This document shows, piece after piece, positions 31,501 to 43,470 of a stretch of 64,000 bases of DNA. The stretch is from Haliotis asinina (Eukaryota; Mollusca; Gastropoda; Lepetellida; Haliotidae), in assembly GCF_037392515.1 (NCBI RefSeq), contig NC_090280.1, positions 28,711,118-28,775,117 on the forward strand. Reading direction: 5' to 3'. Every line of letters starts with the position of its first letter. Within the stretch, counting starts at the first letter, position 1. The notes under the pieces are model-generated. The model was not told the DNA's origin. It saw nothing but the letters and a program-made list of their open reading frames with translations, and made no database searches. Made by a program: the position numbers and the translations under genes.

Positions 31501-34500
31501 TAATGACTATTCGGAATATTTCCCGTTGTGGTATTTACAGAATGTGAATTTAAAAAGAAAGCAGCAGAATTTTGAATAAATTCTGAAAAAACTAACGGTA
31601 TCGTTTCTGTCTACGAGTACCTTGGCGCAAGACACTAGTATGATGCAATTTGTCAGGTTAAAAGAGAACAATATCATTAATATATACCTCAACTACATGA
31701 AGATTTGCTTAACAATCCTAAACATTTTGGGGAAGTGATACACAACTCATAATCGAATTTTACAGAGAGCTCTATTCCAAAACTTTCGAATGAGTTCACA
31801 ATTTCACTGTTTGAAATACGAGAAAACATACAACATCTGATGAATGACAAATCCGCGGGAATAGACAATATTATTATTCTCTTTCAAGAATGCATGTAGT
31901 ATCTAGCATTATACATGTACTAGCAAAGCAACCCTTCTACATGCGTGGGATACCCGTATCAGCATTCCGCTGTTTAAGGGATTGGATCGATATATTAGCA
32001 AATAATTACAGGGCTATTTCATTACTTGGTATTTTCAGTAAGGTTTTCGGGCATGTCACTATTAATAAACTAGATTCCAAAACATATATAACAAAATACA
32101 TAAATTCACGAATCACAAGCAGGCAGATGATATTTTCATTTTTCAAAGCCTTGCACAACGTGATAGGTCACGTAAAGGGGGTAGATTTTCTACTTTGTTT
32201 GTAGTTGGCCAAGGCATTCGATTCAGCTGATAGGAGTAAATCGTTGGAGCTTTTCACAAAGTACGTCTTGAGTAGAACTGCGATAAACCTAGTACAGAAC
32301 TTATAACAATGTGAAAGTATGTCAAATTAGCATTTGATTGTAAGATTGGCCTACGCCAGGGTTGTATACTAACATCATGTTTGTTCATGTTCTTTATAAA
32401 TACAGTAGTGACAGCTGTGTGGAGATTGTACAGATCAAAATTGTAAAGATGTATTACGTTCTTGTAAAGCCAGTGCCTTGAACATGAACTTAATGTAAGA
32501 ACTGAAAGAAAGTTGCTGTTCATAAAAATGGCGGTAAACTGTCAAATTAGAAACGGTGCTGTTTAACAGAGAAAACTTGGAAGATGTACAAGGTAACCTT
32601 GGTGTGTATATTGGCAACATGTTTTCATGGTATGAGAGGGGGAGGGGGGGGGAAGAACGCACGCGTACATACATACAACAAACACTTTACATCCATACAC
32701 ACACGCATGTACACACAAATAACACGAACTGACACACACACAGACATGCTACCACGTACAAATACATGCACACGCGCACACACACACCCACACACACCCA
32801 CACACACACCACAATGCATACCTATACTCACATGCGCGATACACAAACACGATACTCACACACATAGATATACACAAACACGATACTCACACACATAGAA
32901 ATACACATGCACGATACTCACGCACATAGAAATACACATGCACGATACTCACACACATAGAAATACACATGCACGATACTCACGCACATAGAAATACACA
33001 TGCACGATACTCACGCACATAGAAATACACAAACACGATACTCACACACATAGAAATACACATGCACGATACTCACACACATAGATATACACATGCACGA
33101 TACTCACACACATAGAAATACACATGCACGATACTCACACACATAGATATACACAAACACGATACTCACACACATAGAAATACACATGCACGATACTCAC
33201 ACACATAGATATACACAAACACGATACTCACACACATAGATATACACAAACACGATACTCACGCACATAGAAATACACATGCACGATACTCACACACATA
33301 GATATACACAAACACGATACTCACACACATAGAAATACACAAACACGATACTCACACACATAGATATACACAAACACGATACTCACGCACATAGAAATAC
33401 ACATGCACGATACTCACACACATAGATATACACAAACACGATACTCACACACATAGAAATACACATGCACGATACTCACACACATAGAAATACACATGCA
33501 CGATACTCACACACATAGAAATACACATGCACGATACTCACACACATAGAAATACACATGCACGATACTCACACACATAGATATACACATGCACGATACT
33601 CACACACATAGAAATACACATGCACGATACTCACGCACATAGAAATACACATGCACGATACTCACACACATACATATACACAAACACGATACTCACACAC
33701 ATAGAAATACACATGCACGATACTCACACACATAGAAATACACATGCACGATACTCACACACATAGAAATACACATGCACGATACTCACACACATAGAAA
33801 TACACATGCACGATACTCACACACATAGAAATACACATGCACGATACTCACACACATAGAAATACACAAACACGATACTCACACACTTTCACTCGTAATG
33901 TATGAACTACTCACTGAGTACGAGAGAATGTTGATGGCGAGGGTGAAGATGTCACTGCTGTCTGGGCCCTTGTAGTCGTCGTGGACACGTTGCTGCAGCT
34001 GCTCCTTGATACTGGCATGCAACTGAAATGAGTGAATGGGTGAGTGAGTGAGTGAGTGAGTGAGTGAGTGAGTGAGTGAGTGAGTGAGTGAGTGAGTGAG
34101 TGAGTGAGTGAGTGAGTGAGTTTTAACGATGAGTCATGGAGCTGAAGTCAACGTGTTTGTACTATGTCTAAAATAATTATTCCTCAACACACTCGCATGA
34201 CAGGGTATTGCATTAGTCCTTAGACTAAGAGTGTAATCGCACAAAATAAATATATGTGAAGAGTGTTGAGTCTCCAGTTAATTCATTCCACAGCCATCTA
34301 TCACTCCAATATTGCACGCAGACTTACACCATGGTTTGAACAGTAGGGAGGCTTAGCGATCATGTTACAGTCGTCGCTGTCAGTGGTAGTAAGTAAACAA
34401 GATGACAATACCGCCAAACCCTGTATATACCTGCGTAAGTTTGACGAACAGACGCCAAGACGTCAAGGGGCGTGCAAATATTGAATGGCTGTTAATAGCT

Positions 34501-37500
34501 GTTCACAATCTGGGAACCACTTACACGCAAACAACTGCAGCGAAATTGTGCTTAGTATGGGGAATATGTTTTGCATTCATTGCACTGAATATCTCGCAAT
34601 AAATAGATAAATGAAATATGTAGCATCCTAGACGATGTTATCGTGGACCAACACGCTTCTTGCTGTAGCTATATACAAGCACAGGTAATAATTATACAGT
34701 GGTCTATGCGAGAAACGAATATTGAGAATGGACACGTTTTCCAGGGAGATGCAGCGACACGCGTACCTGTAACGCATCAAAAGTAGTCATCTATGTTCAT
34801 CATTTCACTCATCAGTCACGACCACTATATACACGAGGACTGATTCATTCCAGGATCTGAGGTAACTATCCGAACATAGACCATGTGTATACTTATACAG
34901 TACCCACAGTTCTTTTAAATCAGTTAAATTGATTTGTTCCGTGTAGTGGGATAAAAACACTAAGTTAAGATAAGTTAGATAAAAACAGTTGGCATAATTT
35001 CAAGGATCATGGCTGTTTTAAAACAGTTTTGTTAAATATGTACGGTAAATAAATAAATAAATAAATAAACCTTTTTGTTCGTTAGCGTCACGATGAGCAA
35101 TAGTTTATATCCCGCTGCGCACCATGACATACACAGCATCATGTGCACGGCACAGCGCGACCACCTACTCGAGGAAAGGACCACCTCCCCAGGTACAGGG
35201 CCACCTACCTGTGAGTCTGTGGCAAGGAACAGTCCACCTACAGTCGCCACAGCCAGGATCAACAGGATCATGCAGATACAGTACTGTGGACAGAGCACAT
35301 ACATCATACATTCCAGTTGACACACCTTGTTTGCATATTGCAGGGATATGAAGCATTGCACTGAGAACAGTGCATGTTACATAGCATAGCGTGTATGTTG
35401 CACTGAGAACAGTGCATGTTACGTGTCATAACATGTATATTGCACTGAGAATAGCATAACTTACATAGCACAACGTGTACGTTGCACTGCGAACAGTGTA
35501 TGTTACACATCATGGCATGTATATTGCACTAAGGGCAGCATATCTTACATAGCATAACATATATTGCATTGAGAATAGCTGTATATTGCAATGGATCCAA
35601 TGTATGTTACATAGCATAAGGTGTATATTGCACTCTAAACGGTGTATGCAACATAGCACAACGTGTTTATTAAACTAGAACGGTGTATATTACATAGCAT
35701 AGAGAGTATATTTTATTAGATCAGCGTACGTTGCAGTGGATAAATGTGTCTATTGCATTCACTAAGGTTTGTATTGCACAGGATAGATTGTATGTTCCAC
35801 ACAATAAAATAGTTGCACGGGGTACAATACATATCACACAGGATGAAGTGAATATTGAAGTGACATGTATCTATATCATGTGCATGTATAGTAGAATAGA
35901 ATGCATATTGGATGGGGTGCACTCTATGTTACATTGCATAAAGTTTTTATTGAATTGGATAGTTTATATTCCTTTGCACGGTGTGTATATTGCATTCTAT
36001 ACAAGTGTACATTGTATTTAATACAGTGTACATTGCTGGAGAGTGGACTCCACCTAAACCGACATTGCTCGGACTAGTGAAGACTATCGGTTTAGGGGGA
36101 TGTCAGTTTAGCGGGAAATATTAGAAACTCAAAATAAAACCAAAAATATGTGTGTAAATATCTGCATTGAAATGGACACAGTGTATATTGCTTTGTATAA
36201 AAGTGCATATTGAATTCGCTACGTTTGTATTACATAGACAAAAATGCATATTGTAAAGGTTACTGTGTATAATATTGATAGTTATTCGGTACATATTGCG
36301 TGTATTGCAAATGATACAGTTTTGTGAGGTATTTTGTATTATCTGTACAGTGTATATTTGTGAGCTAGTTCTGTGTTATCATGAAATGCTCATTACTTTA
36401 TATTACTATCATTATTTTGTAAATAGTTTATAAAAATAAACTTCAGAAAAATATCTTATTGTTGTGCTAGTCTTGTCTTTTACGATGAGTGAGTGAGTTT
36501 AGTTTTTCGCCGCCCTCAGCAATATTGCAGCCATATTGCGGTTTTCTGTAAATAATTGAGTCTGGAGCAGACGAACCAGTGATCAACAATATGAGCATCG
36601 ATCTGCAAAACTGGGAACCGATGACATGTGTCAACAACGTCAGCGAGCCTGACCACTCGATCCCGTTACTTGCCTCTTACGACGAGCATAGTCACCTTTT
36701 ATGGCAATCATGGGTCGATGAAGGCGTATTCTCCCCGGACCTCCACAGGTCTTAAGGGCACAGGCGGTTAATTACCGGTGGTATCAATGTACGGCAACTT
36801 ACAAAGATGAGGAAGAGTCTCCATCTGCAACAGGCTCCACAACAAGCCAGGAAACACAGGCAGAACAACGTCGCGCCTATTATGATCAGAGCGAGGCCGA
36901 TTTCATCTACCAACGGTACAATGTCAAGGTCATTTGATCCGGTCGGAAGTGTAAACGGTACAGTTGCTTTCAAACCTTCAAACAGGAACTTCATAAACGT
37001 CCCTGGAAAGAACTTCAAGATGACACCAGCAACGATCAGTACCAAGGATATCAACTGAAAGAAGAAACAGGAATGTTATCTTATTGGATGATGACGTCAA
37101 ATGGTATTGTTCTCTACTATAAAAATAGGGCACTATGCCGCCATCTTTTTTTGTCATTGTCAAAACGTTACCAATATGTCTACCCGGTAGGGGGCGGTGG
37201 GGTAGACTTATGTTTAAAGTGTCCACTCGGACCGGGTTCGATTCCCCTCATGGGTACAATGTGTGAGGCACATTTTCTGGTGTTTCCCGTCGTGATATTG
37301 ATGGAATATTGTTAAAAGCTGCATAAAACCATATTCACTCTACCCGATAGATAACACTCTGTCACAGACCCGTGAAGGTCCCGGGGTAGAATAGGCCTTC
37401 AGCAACCCATGCTTGCCATAAAAGGTGACTATGCTTGTCGTAAGAGGCGACTAACGGGATCGAGTGGTCAGACTAGCTGACTTGGTTGACACATGTCATC

Positions 37501-39210
37501 GGTTCCCCATTGCGCAGATCGATGCTCATGTTGTTGATCACTGGATTGTCTGCTCCAGACTCGATTATTTACAGACCGTCGCCATATAGCTGGAATATTG
37601 CTAAGTGCGACGTAAAACTAACCTCACTCACTCACTCACTCACTCACTCACACTCTGTCACTATTAATTACTCTATCCACATCGTTAGAGCATGCCGTGA
37701 CTCGTCACCGTGACAGCTTACGGGTATACAAGAGTATATATCGCATATCAGCTCAATACCCGTTTCATAATAGCCACATGTTTTCGTTATGACATGCAAG
37801 TGACGTTGGTAAATAGGCCCGATTTCTGTTTACCCATTTCCTGTTTCTCTTCTTGTCTTTACGTGACTGCTTTCAAATCCAAGACGCATAATTTCTTCAC
37901 ATCTATTGTATATCACTACATTTGAGAGATGTATATTTAGCTTTGATCTGACCTGGGAAATGCGAAAATGATCATTGAATCCACAGATATAATGATTTCC
38001 GATTTCTCAATGGCTCGGCGAGAATGTGAGAAGCTCGAAGCAGTCTCCAACATGGCAAGGTGGGCTATCAATGCTGGGAATCAAAACCCCAAAGATCTGC
38101 CTACTCAGTGTGCACGGTGACCACCACCCGAATACCAAAATCACTTCACGGCCAGAAAGCGATTTTATTTCAGTGTTTTGTTTGTTTGAAGGACAAAGTC
38201 TTACACTTATATTATCCTGCTGCGTTAACGCATGTTTTGTACGCAACAAACATGCCAATAATGTGAAAACGTGCAATTTCCACGCGACTCGTTATTATGC
38301 TTAATCCGTTGGGGTACAATTCATCCTTGAACGGTATTCTGAAGTGATACATACACTTGAGAATTTATGGATGTCAGCAATATGTTAAAGACGTAACAAA
38401 TGGTAAATACATTCACTACTGGCTCTAACTTTGATGTGTCGAACATATGGTTGTCTCGAAGAAATACCATGATCAATGATTATTCCTTCTGTAGTCATCC
38501 TTTGCGGTTGTGTCGACGTTCGGCAGTTTTCGCAGTACTATTGTGAGCTGAGTGAGTGAGTTTAGTTTAGTTTTATGCCGCACACAGCAGCTATATGCCG
38601 ACGATCTGTAAATCATCGAGTCTAAACCAGACACTCCGGTGATCAAGAGCATGAGCATCGATCTAGGCGACTGTGACCATCCGTTCCCGTTAGTAGCCCT
38701 GAACGCCACGCATGGGTCACTGAGGATAAATTCTAACTCGGATCTTCACGGGTCCGTAGCATAATCAATGATGTTTAAGTGTATTTGTTTACACAGCTCA
38801 TTATGCTACACAAGGTACTGTTCTCTCTCTATATGTCTAACCTATAATGTCTATTCACATACACACAGAAATATTTTCAAAATAGACAGCATACTGACAA
38901 TACTATAACTTTTTACGGGCTTACCTGTTCATGTCTGTAATATTTGTCACGGTGTCGTTCAGTGTAACAGATGTGCGATTTCCAGCCTTGATAACACCGA
39001 CACACACAAGACTATTCAAGAGATAGTACTAGCTCCGTTTTAGCTGGCAACATATTTCAGGTCGATACAATTTCAAATTCTAAATAATAAATAAAATAAT
39101 CGCTGAAACTTTTCGATTCTTATGTGTTCGCAATATGAAACTCCACTCACCAGAAAGACGACATTCAGAAGTACAAGAATGCACTGTCCGAAGCTGGCGC
39201 AAAATCCCAT
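28432..39210 (-). CDS. Tetraspanin family membrane protein, seven coding exons
   Basis: A tetraspanin organises partner receptors and adhesion proteins in membrane microdomains. Coding exons in order: 39210-39151, 37054-36803, 35283-35209, 34022-33915, 30510-30241, 29132-29049, 28500-28432. All six introns are in phase 0 with GT-AG sites, giving 305 residues. TM1 (about 9-31) has the family asparagine in LLNVVFL. TM2 (about 70-92) ends in the family-like ACCGACCRW with clustered cysteines likely to be palmitoylated. TM3 is about 96-125 and TM4 about 270-294. The large loop has paired cysteines at 195-196 (QCCAMGG), PACC at 228-229 and GC at 256-257, plus C177, C181, C187 and C242. The usual CCG reads CCA here. 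The start codon is the first ATG of exon 1 (MGFCASFGQC), placing the membrane segment early as expected. Subfamily not assigned. Confidence 0.88.
28607..28998. repeat. 21-bp minisatellite in tetraspanin last intron
   Basis: About 18 units like AGAGCTACTGTCACGGTGCAC. The unit length is a multiple of three, so long frames open on both strands; they are not genes. Confidence 0.95.
29049..29132 (-). CDS. Tetraspanin exon 6
   Basis: Acceptor CTCTGTTTCAG, donor GTAGGT; 28 codons with the last loop cysteine (GCYKKLLN) and the first half of TM4 (WTILGLVGVVLLL). Confidence 0.88.
29228..29395 (+). mobile_element. SINE-A copy in tetraspanin intron
   Basis: Head GGGTAGTCTAGTTTTTAAAG, B box GGGTTCGAGTCC, body GGGTACAATGTGTGAAGCCC. 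Confidence 0.85.
29467..29523. repeat. G-rich tract
   Basis: Over 50 bases of GGTGGGGGG-type sequence; multiple G runs could form quadruplexes. Confidence 0.9.
29520..29640 (+). mobile_element. SINE-A fragment in tetraspanin intron
   Basis: CTCGCTCGTCTTGACGAAGA, B box GGGTTCGATTCCC; 5' part replaced by the G tract. Confidence 0.75.
29683..29858 (-). mobile_element. SINE-A copy in tetraspanin intron
   Basis: TGAGTGAGTAAGTGAGTG tail at left, CCATGTGGGGAATGGAAC and CCACTAGACTACCCTACCGC head at right. Confidence 0.9.
29975..30133 (-). mobile_element. SINE-A copy in tetraspanin intron
   Basis: AGCAATATTCCAGTAATATC body and inverted B box GGTATCGAACCCGGGTC. Confidence 0.88.
30241..30510 (-). CDS. 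Tetraspanin exon 5, large-loop core
   Basis: Acceptor GAGTCCGCAG, donor GTCAGA; 90 codons with QCCAMGGPDDFND and PACCTDDYL, the cysteine motifs that define the large extracellular loop. Confidence 0.9.
30555..31330. repeat. Imperfect minisatellite, about 60-bp unit, in tetraspanin intron 4
   Basis: Units carry ATATGTTCTCCAGAGCTGTG, then CAAGCTTGACTGATTGTG with variable divergence; about 13 units. Confidence 0.85.
31740..32450 (+). pseudogene. LINE reverse-transcriptase fossil in tetraspanin intron 4
   Basis: Shifting frames show FEIRENIQHLMNDKSAGIDN (31810-31870), NNYRAISLLGIFSKVF (32005-32053), LAKAFDSADRSKSLELF (32205-32255) and GLRQGCILTSCLFMFFIN (32348-32402). These are RT motifs 1 to 4 in order. 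The catalytic aspartate of AFDS is kept; the YxDD motif is not seen. Multiple frameshifts. It lies antisense to the host gene. Confidence 0.75.
32830..33893. repeat. 31-bp satellite array in tetraspanin intron 4
   Basis: About 34 units of ACACATAGAAATACACATGC plus ACGATACTCAC, with two recurrent variant sites (GAAAT/GATAT and CATGCACG/CAAACACG) that appear in mixed order. It ends about 20 bases from the exon 4 donor. Confidence 0.97.
33915..34022 (-). CDS. Tetraspanin exon 4
   Basis: Acceptor CATTTCAG, donor GTGAGT; 36 codons opening the large loop (LHASIKEQLQQRVHDDYKG). The intron beyond the donor begins with a long satellite. Confidence 0.85.
34036..34122. repeat. (AGTG)n microsatellite in tetraspanin intron 3
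   Basis: About 20 uninterrupted GAGT units followed by TTTTAACG, resembling an expanded SINE tail. Confidence 0.95.
35041..35068. repeat. (AAAT)n microsatellite
   Basis: Six AAAT units in tetraspanin intron 3. Confidence 0.9.
35209..35283 (-). CDS. Tetraspanin exon 3
   Basis: Acceptor TGTCCACAG, donor GTAGGT; 25 codons of TM3 (YCICMILLILAVATVGGLFL). Confidence 0.88.
35340..36360. repeat. Diverged minisatellite in tetraspanin intron 2
   Basis: Repeats of GTGTATATTGCACTGAGAAC and AGTGCATGTTACATAGCATA with unit near 55 bases, well kept to 35,720 and increasingly worn after. Confidence 0.8.
36486..36755 (-). mobile_element. SINE-B copy in tetraspanin intron 2
   Basis: TGAGTGAGTGAGTTTAG tail at left; GAGTCTGGAGCAGACGAACC, GATCCCGTTACTTGCCTC and CTCCACAGGTCTTAAGGG at the right. 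Its head ends about 50 bases from exon 2. Confidence 0.9.
36803..37054 (-). CDS. Tetraspanin exon 2
   Basis: Acceptor CTTCTTTCAG, donor GTAAGT. Encodes the rest of TM1, the small outer loop and TM2 with ACCGACCRWRLFLIF. Confidence 0.9.
37190..37340 (+). mobile_element. SINE-A copy in tetraspanin intron 1
   Basis: GGGCGGTGGGGTAGACTTAT head, B box GGGTTCGATTCCC, GGGTACAATGTGTGAGGC. Confidence 0.92.
37360..37650 (+). mobile_element. SINE-B copy with 12-bp target duplication
   Basis: Near-full copy from CCCGTGAAGGTCCCGGGG to GTGCGACGTAAAACTAACC plus CACT repeats. The 12 bases ACACTCTGTCAC flank it on both sides (about 37354 and 37648), showing LINE-type insertion. Confidence 0.95.
38548..38758 (-). 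mobile_element. SINE-B copy in tetraspanin intron 1
   Basis: TGAGTGAGTGAGTTTAG tail, TAAACCAGACACTCCGGTG, head ending ATCTTCACGGGTCCG. Confidence 0.9.
39151..39210 (-). CDS. Tetraspanin exon 1
   Basis: ATG to donor GTGAGT; encodes MGFCASFGQCILVLLNVVFL, the first half of TM1. Confidence 0.8.
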
Positions 39211-40015
39211 TGTCTCAGGTTAAATGTGCTACGGAGTACAAGATAAATAATCACACAGTAATTTCAGGACACCTTGCTCCTGTGGGTGGTGCCTCACCGT
39301 TCCCCATGCTGATCTAACTGCTGGGGTAGACACGCACACCATGGCGACGACCGTGACAACATGTGCTACAGATCGACCACATGCGACACGGCTAGGAACA
39401 ATGGATTAGAACATAAATTAGTCCCGTGACCCATTTCAACAGGTCTGCATGTCCATTTCGCGACACAGCTGGCTACTTTCATTATTATGATCATTATTAT
39501 CGTTATTATCATTATTTATTTTCGTGTTGTCCCTTTAAGACGGACATTTACAATCAATGCTACTATTATGGTATAATAATATATGTTATGTGGTATAGTA
39601 TTTAATTATTATTACCGGTATTTATAGTTATTCTTACCGGTATGTTGTTAGTATAAAATTGCATCATAACCACCGTCCATTGCAGTTATTGCTTACTGCA
39701 TTGTGTATATGGTATCTGTAGGATATTTTTTGTAGTTCCAGCTTTTAGGATTAAATATTGGTGGAAAACATGTACATAAATATTAATTCATTTCTATACA
39801 GTTATCATTGTTGACGGTTTTTTGGTTTTGTTGTGTTTGTTGTCGATATGATTATTTTCGTTATGTGAGAAAGGAAAGTGTACTACTCCCATGATGTAGC
39901 AGAGCAGCTGCAAATAGTCGAAATAAGTACATTGTTTAGATAACCTACATCTGGACTCCGGTTTCGGGAAGGTCGTGAAGGCAAAATAGAGCTCGCAGAA
40001 CCTGGATTTTATTTT
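39211..40015. other. Upstream region of the tetraspanin gene
   Basis: Expected minus-strand promoter and 5' UTR. No TATA box or CpG island stands out. AT-rich from 39480, no gene. Confidence 0.4.
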
Positions 40016-40019
40016 CAGA

Positions 40020-40615
40020 TAAGCATTATCAGGATGGCGGCAGTAATCAGGTCACGTTGTGGCGTTACTCTGGTGTTACTGTAGTCTTCTGGCACGTCGT
40101 TGTGTTACGGTAGTGATCGGGCACTTTGCGGTGTTACAGTAGTGATCGGACTCATTGTTGTGTTACTGTAGTGGTCGGGCACGTTTTAGTGTTACAGAAA
40201 TGATCGGGCACGTTTTAGTGTTACTGTAGTGATCGGGCACGTTTTAGTGTTACTGTAGTGGTCGGGCACGTTTTAGTGTTACAGTAGTGATCGGGCACAT
40301 TGTAGTGGTACTGTAGTGTTCGGACACGTTGTTGTGTTACTGTAGTGTTCTGGGACGTTGTTGTGTTACTGTAGAGCTCTGGCGCGTTATTGTGCTAGTG
40401 TAGTGATCGGGCACTTTGCAGAGTTACTGTAGTGTTCGGACACGTTGTTGTGTTACTGTAGTGATCGGACACGTTGTTGTGTTGCTGTAGTGATCGGACA
40501 CGATATTGTGTTGCTGTAGTATCCAGAAACATTGCCGTGTTACCGAAGTGTTCGCGAATGTTGTAAAGTGTTAATGTTGTATCCGGCCACGTTTTAGTGT
40601 CACTGTAACCTTTTA
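40020..40615. repeat. 29-bp minisatellite
   Basis: About 20 units of GTGATCGGGCACGTTTTAGT plus GTTACTGTA with variants (GTTGTTGTGTTACTGTAG). Confidence 0.93.
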
Positions 40616-41160
40616 GTTTATTCGTCCATTATTCGGCAAGCCCCGCCCACTCCACAGAAACAAGTTGTAATTTAAAAGCAATATTGTAATTATCTATCCC
40701 TTCACCATCGCATTGTGAATGTCTGAGTACATTGTCGTAAGTTACGCTAGCGTGATACAGCTGATCCCTGATACCCATGCATTTCTTCTATACACAGGTT
40801 TGTAGACAAAAACACAATGTGGGTGCAGACACCTATGGTGTTATTAAGTCGAAAAGGTCAACTTGATCATAATAAGACTTAACAACACACATCTAATGAC
40901 ACTATCTTTTATTAAAACACGCCATCAATGCTTATTTACATTAAAACATTATGAAATACGATACATTCAGACATAAGCAAAGAGGGGTTGACGTTTGGAA
41001 ACATCTTCTCCGGCCCAACCCGAGTTCCATATCGGCGTAGATGGCACGCTACATATAACGAAACATCCTCATACCGACATGGGCCTAACGATGACATCTC
41101 TAATTCAGGTTGGCATATTTAACCTCACCATTTTGTTAATCAGTATGAGGTGACTCACTA
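40616..41160. other. Intergenic, no gene seen
   Basis: No supported frame or clear repeat. Confidence 0.5.
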
Positions 41161-41162
41161 CG

Positions 41163-41308
41163 GGTAGTGAGTTATCATGGTTTTAAGCCGCTTTTTAGCT
41201 ATTGCTTTTAGCATTACTTCACGGCGAGAAATGGACGTAATACATTGTACATAGAGTAATCAAAACCACGTCTTCCGCGAGACGCGCTTTAACCATTAGG
41301 CTACGCTA
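41163..41308 (-). mobile_element. SINE-A copy, worn
   Basis: TAGTGAGTTATCATGG tail, TTAAGCCGCTTTTTAGC, head CTTTAACCATTAGGCTACGC. Confidence 0.8.
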
Positions 41309-41514
41309 ACTTCAATGCTTGGACTGTCTCGGACAGTGATACACCCACCACTGTCTGAAAGGTGTAAAGTTCGAAACCCCTCTAGAACAAGACTGACAGC
41401 AAGTTACAGACGAATCCAGCACACACAGCACTTCGTGAAACATTAACCGTCCGATGGCTGAAGGGTGCTCCAGTTCACAGTGCCCAGCTTCACAAAGCTT
41501 TCAAACCATAAGGG

Positions 41515-41700
41515 TGTCGTAAATCAAAGTTAAAGCAAAGGAGGTGTGACAGTCGTAGTGACACGATCGCCTTGTGACACAGGGTCAATGGTCCCAATCG
41601 ACAAAGCTATCGAAGCGCTACGATATTCGTAAGCATATGGTAAACTGTAAAGTTACGACAGGTCGTAAAGTTAGGAACGGCCTGTGGATCGGCACCCTGG
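41515..41700. mobile_element. MITE-like palindrome-rich element
   Basis: CGACAGGTCGTAAAG, CACGATCGCCTTGTGAC and GAAGCGCTACGATATTCG resemble the MITE at 41986. Ends are unclear. Confidence 0.4.
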
Positions 41701-41985
41701 CCACGGCATCATAAAATGTTTTAAGCTCATATTTTGTCTTAGTTGTTCACATTTCAACTTAAGACTAAATCGTGTCCTTATCGGGGATCACGAAGTTCGA
41801 TATTTTTACAAAATCTACGTCCTTAGATTGTCCCTGAGTAGACTTATGACAAATTTCGTGATAAGCAATTTTCAGACTTAAGATACTTCCATGATCCCGG
41901 GGCCAGAGCGTGACCACATTCTCGACAGCAATATGGTAAATAAATAAGTAATACTTGTGTAATCAGAGCAATAATGGAACAGACC

Positions 41986-42091
41986 TGGGTCCCTTTTACC
42001 AAGCGATCGGAGCACTAAGGTGAACTAGTCCCATACTTTAACATAGACTTACGACAGTCGTAGCACTACGATCGCTTCGTGAACGGGCCCC
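41986..42091. mobile_element. MITE, about 105 bp, GGGnCC ends with CGATCG core
   Basis: Left GGGTCCCTTTTACCAAGCG and right inverse CGCTTCGTGAACGGGCCC pair over about 30 bases; an internal TTACGACAGTCGTAG palindrome is present. Confidence 0.65.
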
Positions 42092-43239
42092 TGGTTTGCA
42101 AGAATGATAAGTACAATGATCCATGATAAGTAAAACAAGCTGTGATCCATGCTTGACAGCACTATCTAATAGTACTAATACTTATAGCGTTAATGAACAT
42201 CATAAGAAAGGTTGCGTTCATCGTGGTATTGTGAGTTGGCGATGACACCAACGGTGACATGTCCAAGACGTCGCACAAAACACCTACGTCCACTGGACTG
42301 CGCTCACGATACAAAATATACGTTTGTGTACGCATAAATAAGGTACGCTCAAATAAGGTACAATTACTGGACTCACACTGAATCGGACGACGCACAAACA
42401 TCATGTTGTCACTAGGAATGTATGTCAGGATAGTACAGGGAGACTCTCTTACCGTCGATTATTTTTGGGTATCACTTTTTCAGGTTAAAATATTCACAAT
42501 AATACCGAGATGCAAAATTGAGCAAGAATTTTATAAAAATGAGCAATGGTATAAGAATCCGTACCGAAACGTGGCATCATATATAATAAAGACGTTGTTA
42601 TCTATAAAGAATCTTATTACTCGCCAACTTCAAATGAAAATCAAACAGATCAAACAGATCAAAACTGAGCAATGATTTTGATCTGGTCTTCAAGAAAGGC
42701 CATGTTTCAAGCTGAGCAGGTGTTTGTTTGAGCACCATTAAACACGATCGCTAAAAGTTAATATTTTGTGCACGTATATAGAAGGATGGTCGACATTTCC
42801 TGAGCGCTCAAAGTAATTAGAGTAAGGCGGAGTTACAACTGGCTCCTGATGTTTGGTTTTCATAAGAAATGTTTCCACAAACTATATTCAAATACAGAAA
42901 CTTCTTTCACGATATTGATTATATAAAGCATAAGCATTATTGACAGTTAACAAGAATCTGTAACAAAACGTACCAATTTCGGAATAAAAGAAGTTGTTCG
43001 TCACTATTGTACTTCCCAACTTCTAAAATGCCGCTCAAAGACGTTGTCATGGTGTTTTGAAACCCTATTTAATAGTGAAGATATCAGCTGTCCGAAAAAT
43101 AGTGAGCATGCGCCGTATTTGTGGCACTTGTCATAAACACATGTACAGATGTTAATTATGTTAATTATTCACACATTATGCTGAACCCTGATGCAGGTAC
43201 TCACTTTTAAGGTAATTACATTATAGCAGGTTCCCATGT
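42092..43239. other. Intergenic, no gene seen
   Basis: Short frames only, AT-rich. Confidence 0.5.
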
Positions 43240-43470
43240 GGGTGAGTGAATTTTGTTTTACGCCACAGTCAATAATATTCCAGCTATATGTTGGCGGACT
43301 CTAAATAATCGAGTCTGGACCAGACAATCCAGGGATCAATAGTATGAGCATCAATCTAGGCAGTTGAGATACGATGTCATGTGTCAGCGAGCCTGACTTC
43401 CTGATCCCGCTTGTAGCCATGGCTTACTGAGGATCAATTTCTATGCCTGATCTTGACGGATACTATTGGT
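43240..43470 (-). mobile_element. SINE-B copy
   Basis: GGGTGAGTGAATTTTGTTTT tail, GAGTCTGGACCAGACAATCC, TCTTGACGGATA head. Confidence 0.9.

Noticed and set aside
32830-33893. 31-bp regular array considered as CRISPR
   Set aside because: Units are contiguous with no unique spacers, no cas genes, and the genome is animal.
36807-37058. Plus-strand 83-codon frame
   Set aside because: Antisense shadow of tetraspanin exon 2.
37190-37260. tRNA-like A and B boxes as a tRNA gene
   Set aside because: Recurs about 19 times with a fixed non-tRNA body, so it is a SINE head.
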